Below are positions 1-5,215 of a stretch of DNA of 5,215 nucleotides, piece after piece (position 1 is the stretch's first letter; every line of letters starts with the position of its first letter). The notes below the pieces were generated by a model. The model was given only the letters and a program-made list of their open reading frames with translations, was not told the origin of the DNA and did not search any database. The position numbers and the translations under genes are program-made. Origin of the DNA: Acidimicrobiia bacterium (lineage in GTDB: Bacteria; Actinomycetota; Acidimicrobiia; Spongiisociales; SHLN01); contig SHLN01000190.1 of the NCBI GenBank assembly GCA_004283105.1, positions 1-5,215 on the forward strand. The letters are read 5' to 3'.

Positions 1-932
1 AAGCTGCCGTAGTCCTCGGCGTCCTCGCCCGCATCGGCCAGAGACTGTTCCGTCGGGGAGTAGTTGAGGTTGTACACGACGACCGGATCGATCGGGAGGG
101 GAAGGCCGGGCACCGACACGATTGCCTTGCGCACGTCGTTCTTCTCGATATCGATGAGCACGCCGGTGTCCGGGTCGACCCAGTAGCGGGCTGAGAACTC
201 ATACGTGTAGTTCAACGGGAGCGCATCGGGCAACAGGGGGAGTGCCTGTTCGAGCGCCCCGAGGATCTCGGGTGGCAGGTTGAGGAGCGGAGCGAGAGCG
301 GGAACCGCCGCTTTCGGGAGTGCAGCCGGAAACTCGGCCAGGGTGCCCTCGTCGACGATGGGTAGCGGACCCGATGACGCTTGGAAGACGTACGTGTTGC
401 GGCCCTCCCGGTCCTCCTGTCCGGCATACTCGAGCATCACCGTCTGAGCGGGGTCGCCGTTCCAGCCCGTGTAGTTGCGGGCTTCGGTGTCGATGGGGAA
501 CCCGACGACGAGACCCTCGCGGGGAAGCACGCGGGCGTCGTCGGTGAAGTTGGCGATCGCCTCCATCGAGACCCGGTCGATCGTGTAGAAGTCCTCTGAG
601 CCGGTCAGACGGGCCCCGGCGATCGGGGTGCCCGGTGCGGCCCGCAGATTGGCTGTGTCCTGTACGAGCGCCTTGTCGCCGTCGACTTCGAGCGTCTTTA
701 CGGTCCGGTCTGAGATCACCGGCAGCCCAACGAAGAAGAGATCGGCCCCGGTCGGGCTTTCGAGCTCTGCGCGATTGAGGATGTCGACGGTGCCCTCATA
801 GGTACGGACGGAGTCGACGTCATCCGGAAACTTGGCGAGGCCTGGGGTCACGACGAACTTCACTACCAGACCGGCGATTATGAGCAACACGCCAAGGCCG
901 AGCAGCACGCTTGGGCCGATTTTGCCCTTCAT
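1..932 (-). CDS. DUF3068 (PorA-family) membrane-anchored envelope protein, C-terminus cut by window edge
   Basis: I translated 310 codons from the ATG at 932 with no stop before the window edge. Residues 1-4 (MKGK) are basic and 8-28 are strongly hydrophobic, an uncleaved signal anchor or signal peptide; the rest is soluble and presumably extracytoplasmic. Features I associate with DUF3068/PF11271 are visible: FPDD after the anchor (35-38), GFPIDTEARNYTGW (144-157) and YWVDPDTGVLIDIE (250-263). A Pro/Ala/Leu-rich stretch (about 200-240) interrupts the domain. Members usually end in a second membrane helix, which would lie off the left edge. The family is called 'porin PorA' in databases because of corynebacterial work, but a pore function cannot be read from this sequence; the role is unknown. 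Start choice: GGAGG lies 10 nt upstream, and the next upstream ATG (10 nt away) is out of frame. It lies 91 bp downstream of the DUF547 gene on the same strand. Confidence 0.85.
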   Translation of the reverse strand, partial: MKGKIGPSVLLGLGVLLIIAGLVVKFVVTPGLAKFPDDVDSVRTYEGTVDILNRAELESPTGADLFFVGLPVISDRTVKTLEVDGDKALVQDTANLRAAPGTPIAGARLTGSEDFYTIDRVSMEAIANFTDDARVLPREGLVVGFPIDTEARNYTGWNGDPAQTVMLEYAGQEDREGRNTYVFQASSGPLPIVDEGTLAEFPAALPKAAVPALAPLLNLPPEILGALEQALPLLPDALPLNYTYEFSARYWVDPDTGVLIDIEKNDVRKAIVSVPGLPLPIDPVVVYNLNYSPTEQSLADAGEDAEDYGS

Positions 933-942
933 TGAGAACCAT

Positions 943-947
943 CCTCC
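943..947 (-). promoter_or_regulatory. Shine-Dalgarno of the DUF3068 gene
   Basis: GGAGG on the minus strand, 10 nt before the ATG at 932. The spacing is at the long end, but it is the only such motif in the gap and supports the chosen start. Confidence 0.6.
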
Positions 948-960
948 GGGTCGAATGGCT

Positions 961-990
961 GCGAGCATAAACGACTGAAGAGCTGCTCGC
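961..990. repeat. 7-bp perfect inverted repeat in the DUF547-DUF3068 gap
   Basis: GCGAGCA at 961-967 and its exact reverse complement TGCTCGC at 984-990, separated by 16 bp. The innermost next pair (968/983) and the outer next pair (960/991) do not match; 959/992 would pair again. On the minus-strand transcript it forms a possible stem-loop between the DUF547 stop and the DUF3068 ribosome binding site. It is not followed by a U-run, so it is not a standard intrinsic terminator. It overlaps the candidate -10 at 964-969, so an operator is also possible. An arm of this length can arise by chance in GC-rich DNA. Confidence 0.45.
964..969 (-). promoter_or_regulatory. Candidate -10 element upstream of the DUF3068 gene
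   Basis: Reading the minus strand, TATGCT fits the actinobacterial -10 pattern TANNNT. Transcription starting about 7 nt downstream (near 957) would give a leader of roughly 25 nt that contains the GGAGG. No recognisable -35 sits 17 bp upstream (the hexamer there is CAGCGA). It would let DUF3068 be expressed separately from DUF547. Weak evidence. Confidence 0.3.
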
Positions 991-1023
991 TGTTTGCTTC
1001 CGTCGTGATGGTGGGGAAGGGGC

Positions 1024-1806
1024 TCAGACCGGCTTGCGCACGGAGCACGCCAGGCTCCAGTCGTAGGACTGAAAGGCGATGCTTCTCCGCCCCGATCGGA
1101 GCCAGCGGGTGTGTTGGTCGGGAAGCCACGGAGTGAGCGCCTCGGCAACCTGCCGTTTTCCAGCCGGCATGAACGTCGGCATTCGTCGCGGCCGAACAAA
1201 ATCGGCCCCGTACCAGAGAAACACCCTGCTCAACCGCAGTGTGTCCTCGTCGATGACCGCGCCGCCGCCTTCCAGGAACGACCTGGTCTGATCGTCGAGC
1301 TGCTCGTCCAGGCGGGCGCCCTCGTACGGCTCGAAGCGGAGAGTCGGACACGATGCCGACCCGCAAACCAGGGCGCTGTGGATGCGGGGATCCCCAAACC
1401 GCCTGATCTTCCCGTGCTCAACGGCGTCGAGGCTCAGGCTCTCACCTGCCACGGTCACGAACGGACTAGTAAACGCTCCCGGCAGCCGCAACACCGAGCC
1501 GGTGGCCGTGGCGAACGCCTCGCCGGCCAGGACGAGCGCGCCTGCGTTGTAGAGGTTGAGCCAGTAGGCGAGGGCATCGTCGTGTGTCAGCTCGTCCGGG
1601 TCGACCCGGCTTTGCTCGAGCGTGTATTGGTCGAGATCGTCGAGCAGGTCCGGGAGCGCTGCGACCCCTTGCAGCCGCACTGATTCGAGGATCAACCCGA
1701 GCTCGCCACTGCCGGGCGCCCGGGCGGTGCCGGAAGATCGGGGCCTTCCGACGCGTCGTGCTCTCAGCATCGAGAGGCCGGCGGCGAGCGGATTTGGTCC
1801 TTCCAT
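1024..1806 (-). CDS. DUF547 domain-containing protein (260 aa)
   Basis: The protein carries the DUF547 (PF04784) signature blocks in order: AYWLNLYNA (80-88), LDAVEHGKIR (126-135), DPRIHSALVCGSASCP (139-154), FLWYGADF (196-203) and a C-terminal YDWSL (248-252), a common ending in this family. Conserved polar residues are His131, His142, Cys148 and Cys153. The biochemical role of DUF547 is not established; the conserved Cys/His set suggests a catalytic or binding site, which is inference. No signal peptide or membrane helix is visible, so it is probably cytoplasmic, whereas some family members are exported. The first ~37 residues are Arg/Pro/Gly-rich and look unstructured. The start is uncertain: the ATG at 1806 has no good ribosome binding site, and Met13 (ATG at 1770) is an alternative. 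It is divergent from the NIF3 gene across 58 bp and may be the first gene of a unit with DUF3068. Confidence 0.85.
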   Translation of the reverse strand: MEGPNPLAAGLSMLRARRVGRPRSSGTARAPGSGELGLILESVRLQGVAALPDLLDDLDQYTLEQSRVDPDELTHDDALAYWLNLYNAGALVLAGEAFATATGSVLRLPGAFTSPFVTVAGESLSLDAVEHGKIRRFGDPRIHSALVCGSASCPTLRFEPYEGARLDEQLDDQTRSFLEGGGAVIDEDTLRLSRVFLWYGADFVRPRRMPTFMPAGKRQVAEALTPWLPDQHTRWLRSGRRSIAFQSYDWSLACSVRKPV

Positions 1807-1850
1807 GCGAAGCCCAACCGGACGGCGACCATCTCTGTTCCCTCAGCCGG

Positions 1851-1856
1851 TACCAT
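1851..1856 (+). promoter_or_regulatory. Candidate -10 (TACCAT) giving a near-leaderless NIF3 operon mRNA
   Basis: TACCAT matches TANNNT and ends 8 nt before the ATG at 1865. Canonical spacing puts the transcription start at about 1863-1865, on or next to the start codon. This fits the absence of any Shine-Dalgarno before 1865. No convincing -35 was found (the sequence around 1825-1833 is GCGACCATC), which is usual for actinobacterial leaderless promoters. It would drive the three-gene plus-strand operon. Confidence 0.5.
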
Positions 1857-1864
1857 TCCGGCCT

Positions 1865-2962
1865 ATGTCGACGATGACCATTGGTGATGTGATCGAACTG
1901 ATCGGGAGAACTGCCCCGTTCGAAAAGGCGGCCTCGTGGGACCCGGTCGGATTGCAGCTTGGCGATCCAGACCGGACTGCCGTCCGGGTGGCCGTCTGTC
2001 ACGAGGTCACAGAATCTGTCGTGTCGGCCGTGGAGGCCGACCCGGTCGACCTGCTCGTCAGCTACCACCCCCTCCTGTTTCGTCCGACCAACCGGCTGGT
2101 GGCCGGCCGGTCTCCGGCAGGCCGGGCCTATCGGCTGCTGCACGCAGGCGCGGCGTTGGCCGTGGCTCATACCAACTACGACGCAGCCCCGGGGGGTGTC
2201 GCCGATGCCCTGGCCGAAGCGCTCGGAATCGAGGACACGGCCGGGTTCGGTCCGGCCGGTTCGGGGGACAATGTCAAGATCGTCACGTTCGTTCCTGAGT
2301 CTCACGTAGAGCGAATCGCCGAGGCGATGGGGCGGGCCGGGGCAGGGCGGATCGGCAACTACCGGGCCGCCTCATTCCGGTCGGAGGGGATCGGTGCCTT
2401 CCAGCCCGAGTCATGGGCCAATCCGACCAGCGGCGATGTCGATCGCTTGAATCGCGAATCAGAAATCCGACTCGAAATGATCGCTGCCAGGTCGGCCGAG
2501 GCCGCCGTAGTGGCCGCCCTCGTCGAGCTGCACCCGTACGAGGAGCCCGCCTATGACATCTACGAGCGCCGTGGCAACGACGCCCTGGTCGGGCGAGTGG
2601 GCCGTCCGCCGGGGGGCACGTCGGTCCGGTCATTTGCTCAGCTGGTCGCCGCCCGGTTGGGCGGGGAGACCAGGTTGTCGTGGGCGAGTGCCGATCTGAA
2701 CCTCGTGGCCGTTGTCCCCGGGTCGGGAGCCGACTTCATAGATGCGGCGGTGGCAACCGGAGCCAGGGCGCTCGTCACCGGCGATGTGAGTCATCACCAG
2801 GCGCGGCGGGCGATCGACCTCGGCTTGAGCATCATCGATCCGGGGCACACCCGCACCGAGCGCCCGGGTGTTGTCGGGCTCTATAACCTGATTGCCGATG
2901 CGGTATCCGACGCCGTTGATTTGACCGGTATCGATCCGAGCCCGTGGGAGGGAGTACGTTGA
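1865..2962 (+). CDS. NIF3-like dinuclear metal centre protein, long form with inserted domain (365 aa)
   Basis: The NIF3/YbgI/YqfO family forms toroidal hexamers with a two-metal site; it is often annotated 'GTP cyclohydrolase I type 2', but its physiological reaction is unsettled. Visible blocks: SWDPVGLQLGD (24-34), SYHPLLFRPTNRL (66-78), HTNYDAAPGGV (102-112), LVTGDVSHHQA (303-313) and IDPGHTRTE (324-332). Predicted metal ligands are His68, Asp106, His328 and Glu332; the first His of the usual HH pair is Tyr67. Residues ~135-235 are the inserted CutA/PII-like domain of the ~370-aa form (KIVTFVPE at 138-145, GAGRIGNY at 159-166, HPYEEPAYDIY at 223-233), absent from the ~247-aa E. coli YbgI. 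I chose ATG 1865 because a -10 sits just upstream; ATG 1874 is an alternative. The frame stays open upstream to 1622, but that stretch is antisense to DUF547 and lacks family similarity. The stop overlaps the next start. Confidence 0.93.
   Translation: MSTMTIGDVIELIGRTAPFEKAASWDPVGLQLGDPDRTAVRVAVCHEVTESVVSAVEADPVDLLVSYHPLLFRPTNRLVAGRSPAGRAYRLLHAGAALAVAHTNYDAAPGGVADALAEALGIEDTAGFGPAGSGDNVKIVTFVPESHVERIAEAMGRAGAGRIGNYRAASFRSEGIGAFQPESWANPTSGDVDRLNRESEIRLEMIAARSAEAAVVAALVELHPYEEPAYDIYERRGNDALVGRVGRPPGGTSVRSFAQLVAARLGGETRLSWASADLNLVAVVPGSGADFIDAAVATGARALVTGDVSHHQARRAIDLGLSIIDPGHTRTERPGVVGLYNLIADAVSDAVDLTGIDPSPWEGVR
2947..2951 (+). promoter_or_regulatory. Shine-Dalgarno deciding a TTG start
   Basis: GGAGG, followed 7 nt later by the TTG at 2959, inside the last codons of the NIF3 gene. 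This perfect motif favours TTG 2959 over the in-frame GTG at 2944, which lies upstream of the motif. Confidence 0.75.
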
Positions 2963-3669
2963 CCGACAAGGCATTCCTCGATCTGCTCGGCCTGCAGGGG
3001 ATCGATACCGAGATCGACCAGCTCCTGCACGCTCGCCAATCGCTCCCGGAACTCGAGCAGTTCAAGAGCGCTCACGAGGCCATCACATCCCTGCAAGCTG
3101 AGGCAGCCTCCCAGGAGTCGGAACTCGCAGAAACCGTCTCCCAGCTGAAGAAAGCGGAAGGGGAGCTCGAGTTGACCGAGAAGAAACGCAGCTCAGAGGA
3201 GATGCGTATGTTCGCGGGCGGACTGTCGGCCAAGGACCTGTCGAATCTCCAAATGGAGGTTGAAATGCTGGGTCGCAACATCGAGACGGCCGAAGAGGAG
3301 ATCCTCGCTCTTTTGGAGACTCGAGACCAGCAGGAAACGGCGTTCCTCGAAACGACCGGCCAGATCGAGAAGCTCGAGGCCGAGTCGACCGTCCTCGAGG
3401 CGGCCATCGCCGAACAGTGGAAAGAGATCGACGACGAGGTCGCCGTCCAACAGGAGCGCCGGGGCGACTTCGTCCCCCTCATACCCCCGGACCTCCTCGA
3501 GCTCTACGAAGAGCTTCGACCGAACAAGGAAGGCGTCGGTGCCGCCCGGCTCATGGAGGGGGTGTGCGGCGGGTGCCACCTGTCTCTCAGCCCCGCCGAA
3601 CAGCATGAGGTCCTGAAGGAGGACCCACCCCGCTGCCTCCAATGCCGGCGGATCCTCGTCCCGCAGTAA
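2959..3669 (+). CDS. C4-type zinc-ribbon coiled-coil protein (PF02591, CT398/CdsZ-like; 236 aa)
   Basis: Residues ~30-165 are a long, charged heptad-like segment predicted to form an antiparallel coiled-coil hairpin. It is interrupted by MFAGGLSAKDLSNLQMEVE (84-102), the conserved hinge block of the family (usually with a GG-x-KEL-x-LQ-x-E pattern). The C-terminus holds the zinc ribbon: Cys203-GG-Cys206 and Cys226-LQ-Cys229, all four cysteines present. Length is typical. The chlamydial relative CT398/CdsZ has been linked to secretion and sigma54 partners, but in Actinobacteria the role is not established; a zinc-dependent scaffold or nucleic-acid contact is inference. TTG 2959 overlaps the NIF3 TGA (2960-2962), indicating translational coupling. 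In mycobacteria the homologous pair Rv2230c-Rv2229c is followed by an RNase HI/CobC-type gene; here a membrane protein follows instead. Confidence 0.9.
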   Translation: MTDKAFLDLLGLQGIDTEIDQLLHARQSLPELEQFKSAHEAITSLQAEAASQESELAETVSQLKKAEGELELTEKKRSSEEMRMFAGGLSAKDLSNLQMEVEMLGRNIETAEEEILALLETRDQQETAFLETTGQIEKLEAESTVLEAAIAEQWKEIDDEVAVQQERRGDFVPLIPPDLLELYEELRPNKEGVGAARLMEGVCGGCHLSLSPAEQHEVLKEDPPRCLQCRRILVPQ

Positions 3670-3671
3670 CC

Positions 3672-4193
3672 GTGCTGTTCTGGCATCTTGGCGGGAGCCT
3701 GTTCCTCGGGCGCTGGGTGTTCCGTGACCCGGCAATGGACCTGCGAGTGCTCGCCCTCGGGGCGGTGCTGCCCGACCTCATCGACAAACCGATCGGATCG
3801 ATCCTGTTCACCGACTACTTCGATACCGGTCGTATCTACGCACACACGCTGCTGTTTGCGGTCGCTGTCCTGTTCGGTGTCATGGTCTTCACGAGACGGG
3901 GGAGCGCGGCCCGCAAACGATGGATGGCGCTCCCCATCGGAGTCTTCTTCCACCTGCTGCTCGATATGCCCCTCGATGCCGAAACGTTGTGGTGGCCGGC
4001 ACTCGGTCTCGAGTTTCCTTCCTTCGCGGAGGGAGCCCTCGTCGACCTCATCGCCTATCTCCTTCGATCCCCGTGGGTGGTGCTTCAGGAGGTGCTCGGG
4101 CTCGCCTACCTCATCGTCCTCTACCGGAAAGCCGAGCTCGGAGACCCGGAGCGGCGCCGCGACCTCGTTGGGACGGGCCGCTTGTCGGTCTAG
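3672..4193 (+). CDS. YdjM-like (PF04307) membrane-bound putative metal-dependent hydrolase
   Basis: Numbered from GTG 3672 (173 aa). FWHLGGSLFLGRW (3-15) starts the protein, followed by GAVLPDLIDKPIG (30-42), AHTLLF (57-62) and FFHLLLDMP (92-100). The spaced His/Asp residues (His5, Asp35, His58, His94, Asp98) match the metal-ligand pattern of PF04307. Hydrophobic stretches at about 57-73, 85-100 and 121-151 indicate an integral membrane protein; the C-terminus is charged and probably cytoplasmic. Substrate unknown. The start is uncertain: GTG 3672 follows the upstream TAA by 2 bp and gives MLFWHLGG, which is how I remember actinobacterial relatives beginning; the in-frame ATG at 3642 would add ten residues and overlap the upstream gene by 28 bp. 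Neither has a good ribosome binding site, so translation probably depends on ribosomes finishing the zinc-ribbon gene. Last gene of the plus-strand operon. Confidence 0.8.
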   Translation: MLFWHLGGSLFLGRWVFRDPAMDLRVLALGAVLPDLIDKPIGSILFTDYFDTGRIYAHTLLFAVAVLFGVMVFTRRGSAARKRWMALPIGVFFHLLLDMPLDAETLWWPALGLEFPSFAEGALVDLIAYLLRSPWVVLQEVLGLAYLIVLYRKAELGDPERRRDLVGTGRLSV

Positions 4194-4207
4194 GGGGCGA
4201 CGGCAAC

Positions 4208-5215
4208 TCAGTCGGTGGGATTGCGGTGGCGGTGCCTCGCGAGGCTCTGTGTCCGGGGGAGGGCGATATCCCGGATGCCGAGCGAGACGAGGTAGAAGGC
4301 CCCGGAGAACAGCGATATCGCCAGCGCTCCCGCCAACAGCACGTTCCATGCGATGTCGCCCGTGAGCGAACCTCCCAGGCTCAACCCCATGAACATCATG
4401 GCTCCCCAGTTCACAACATCATCGGCGAACGAGAGCCAGGCGGCGAACCCGTGGGCGACGACGGCGCCTACCACTGCGGTGAACATGGATACCCCCGCCA
4501 ATGGGATGAGATGCGGGAGGAGATGGCGGAAGGCGAGCCGCACCCGACCGGCGCCGGCCACCCGGGCGGCATCGATGAACGGTCGGCCCATGATGCTGAG
4601 GGCATGGGCGCGCAACACGATGGCCGCCGTGCCGACACCGGCGATGACCCCGTAGAGAAACCCGAACCAGAACGGAGTGATGTCGCCTTCAAACGCGCCG
4701 GCCCCGACCAGGATCATGGCGAGCGGGGCCGGCAGGAGCAATGCGACGTCCGATACCTTGCTGAGAAGGGCATCCACCCAACCCCGGAATACTGCCGACA
4801 GCGCCGCTATGAGGCTCCCGAAGATGGCGGTGCTGATGGCGGCGGTGATGCCGACGATGAACGCCGGCGTTGCGCCCGCCAGCACCATCGAAAAGACGTC
4901 CCGCCCGAACGGATCTGTCCCGAACCAGTGTGTGCCCGACGGGGGGGCGGGTTGGCGGGGCGTCTCAATGACGTCACCCACTTCGGCGTCGAGTTTGCCG
5001 GCAAAGAGGGCGTCGTTGCGCGATATCTCGGTGGAAGGGTCGGATACGACATCAACGACCGTCCTTCGTTCCAGCGGGGCGTCGTATCCGGTGGCCGGAT
5101 CGTAGATCCGTGTCTGGCCTTCCCATACCGTTGCCCACAGCATCTGGCGGACGACGAGGGATCCGGCAAACAGCACCACCACGATGAGGCCCAGTACGGC
5201 GAGGCGGTTTTGCAG
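4208..5215 (-). CDS. DppC/OppC-like ABC transporter permease, N-terminus cut by window edge
   Basis: An inner-membrane subunit of a peptide/nickel-type ABC importer (BPD_transp_1, PF00528). The frame is open to the window edge (335 visible residues). It begins LQNRLAVLGL, a typical cytoplasmic lead into TM1, so only a short N-terminus is missing; an internal GTG at 5182 would cut into TM1 and is not a plausible start. Order: TM1 (~5-22), long extracytoplasmic segment (~25-95), WFGTDPFGRDVFS (97-109, the subfamily signature), TM2 (~115-140), TM3 (~155-172), TM4 (~185-202), the EAA coupling loop DAARVAGAGRVRLAFRHLLP (215-234) that docks on the ATPase, TM5 (~240-258) and TM6 (~290-312). The usual LGLG-x-P-x-WG segment is replaced by LSFADDVVNWG (261-271). 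Other subunits would be expected to the right, upstream on this strand. Substrate cannot be told. It converges on the PF04307 gene with 14 bp between stops. Confidence 0.9.
   Translation of the reverse strand: MQNRLAVLGLIVVVLFAGSLVVRQMLWATVWEGQTRIYDPATGYDAPLERRTVVDVVSDPSTEISRNDALFAGKLDAEVGDVIETPRQPAPPSGTHWFGTDPFGRDVFSMVLAGATPAFIVGITAAISTAIFGSLIAALSAVFRGWVDALLSKVSDVALLLPAPLAMILVGAGAFEGDITPFWFGFLYGVIAGVGTAAIVLRAHALSIMGRPFIDAARVAGAGRVRLAFRHLLPHLIPLAGVSMFTAVVGAVVAHGFAAWLSFADDVVNWGAMMFMGLSLGGSLTGDIAWNVLLAGALAISLFSGAFYLVSLGIRDIALPRTQSLARHRHRNPTD

Noticed and set aside
929..1366. Minus-strand open frame of 145 codons filling the DUF547-DUF3068 gap, ending at the DUF3068 start (TGA overlapping its ATG)
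   Set aside because: Most of it overlaps DUF547 in another frame, its translation is Arg-rich without a recognisable domain, and the gap portion has a better explanation as a leader region.
1111..1683. Plus-strand open frame of 190 codons inside the DUF547 gene
   Set aside because: Lies wholly antisense to conserved DUF547 motifs and shows no recognisable domain.
1849..1861. GGTACC palindrome and repeated CCGG in the divergent spacer as an operator
   Set aside because: Six-base and four-base palindromes are expected by chance in GC-rich DNA; the TACCAT -10 explains the position better.
1622..1864. N-terminal extension of the NIF3 frame up to an ATG at 1622
   Set aside because: Antisense to DUF547, Ser/Arg/Pro-rich with no family similarity; the conserved N-terminus begins at 1865.
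1466..2305. Minus-strand open frame of 279 codons crossing the DUF547 start and the NIF3 gene
   Set aside because: Arg/Pro/Gly-rich low-information translation, antisense to a clear NIF3 domain and overlapping DUF547 in another frame; a GC-rich shadow.
3193..3735. Minus-strand open frame of 180 codons opposite the zinc-ribbon gene
   Set aside because: Antisense shadow of the coiled-coil and the four-cysteine ribbon, which are clearly the coding sense.
4175..4230. Possible bidirectional terminator between the convergent genes
   Set aside because: Only a 4-bp GTCG/CGAC pairing is visible and there is no T-run on either strand; not enough to call.
3504..4349. Minus-strand open frame of 281 codons beneath the zinc-ribbon, PF04307 and permease genes
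   Set aside because: Translation is Arg/Pro/Glu-rich without a domain and overlaps three well-supported genes.

Overview
The window is high-GC DNA (clearly above 60% G+C by eye) with almost no space between genes. It looks like an actinobacterial chromosome, possibly Acidimicrobiia. Four things suggest this: strong GC3 bias, GTG/TTG starts, a DUF3068 (PorA-family) envelope protein, and the pair NIF3 plus C4 zinc-ribbon coiled-coil protein, which I remember as adjacent in mycobacteria (Rv2230c-Rv2229c). The lineage is an inference; there is no rRNA or other marker gene. I see no mobile element, CRISPR array, tRNA or rRNA, and the region reads as core chromosome.

Layout. (a) 1-1806, minus strand: a DUF547 protein (1024-1806), then after a 91-bp gap a membrane-anchored DUF3068 protein (1-932) whose C-terminus runs off the left edge. 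The gap holds an inverted repeat, a possible -10 element and a ribosome binding site. (b) 1807-1864: a 58-bp divergent spacer with a TANNNT element placed to give a leaderless or near-leaderless mRNA for the rightward genes. (c) 1865-4193, plus strand: a tight three-gene operon of NIF3-like dinuclear-metal protein, C4 zinc-ribbon coiled-coil protein (starting at a TTG that overlaps the upstream TGA) and a PF04307-type membrane putative metal hydrolase (starting 2 bp after the previous stop, or overlapping it). (d) 4208-5215, minus strand: a DppC/OppC-like ABC permease, convergent with the operon across 14 bp, with its extreme N-terminus beyond the right edge.

How the genes relate. The three plus-strand genes are probably co-transcribed and translationally coupled. 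Two of them are widely conserved proteins without a settled biochemical role, so the shared operon is the main clue to a common function. The permease belongs to a separate transcription unit, presumably a peptide/nickel-type importer whose other subunits lie to the right. DUF547 and DUF3068 are co-directional and may be one unit. I found no clear new defence or mobile system. The points worth a second look are the NIF3 metal-site variant, the leaderless promoter, the operon composition, the permease's long extracytoplasmic loop and the hairpin in the 933-1023 gap.
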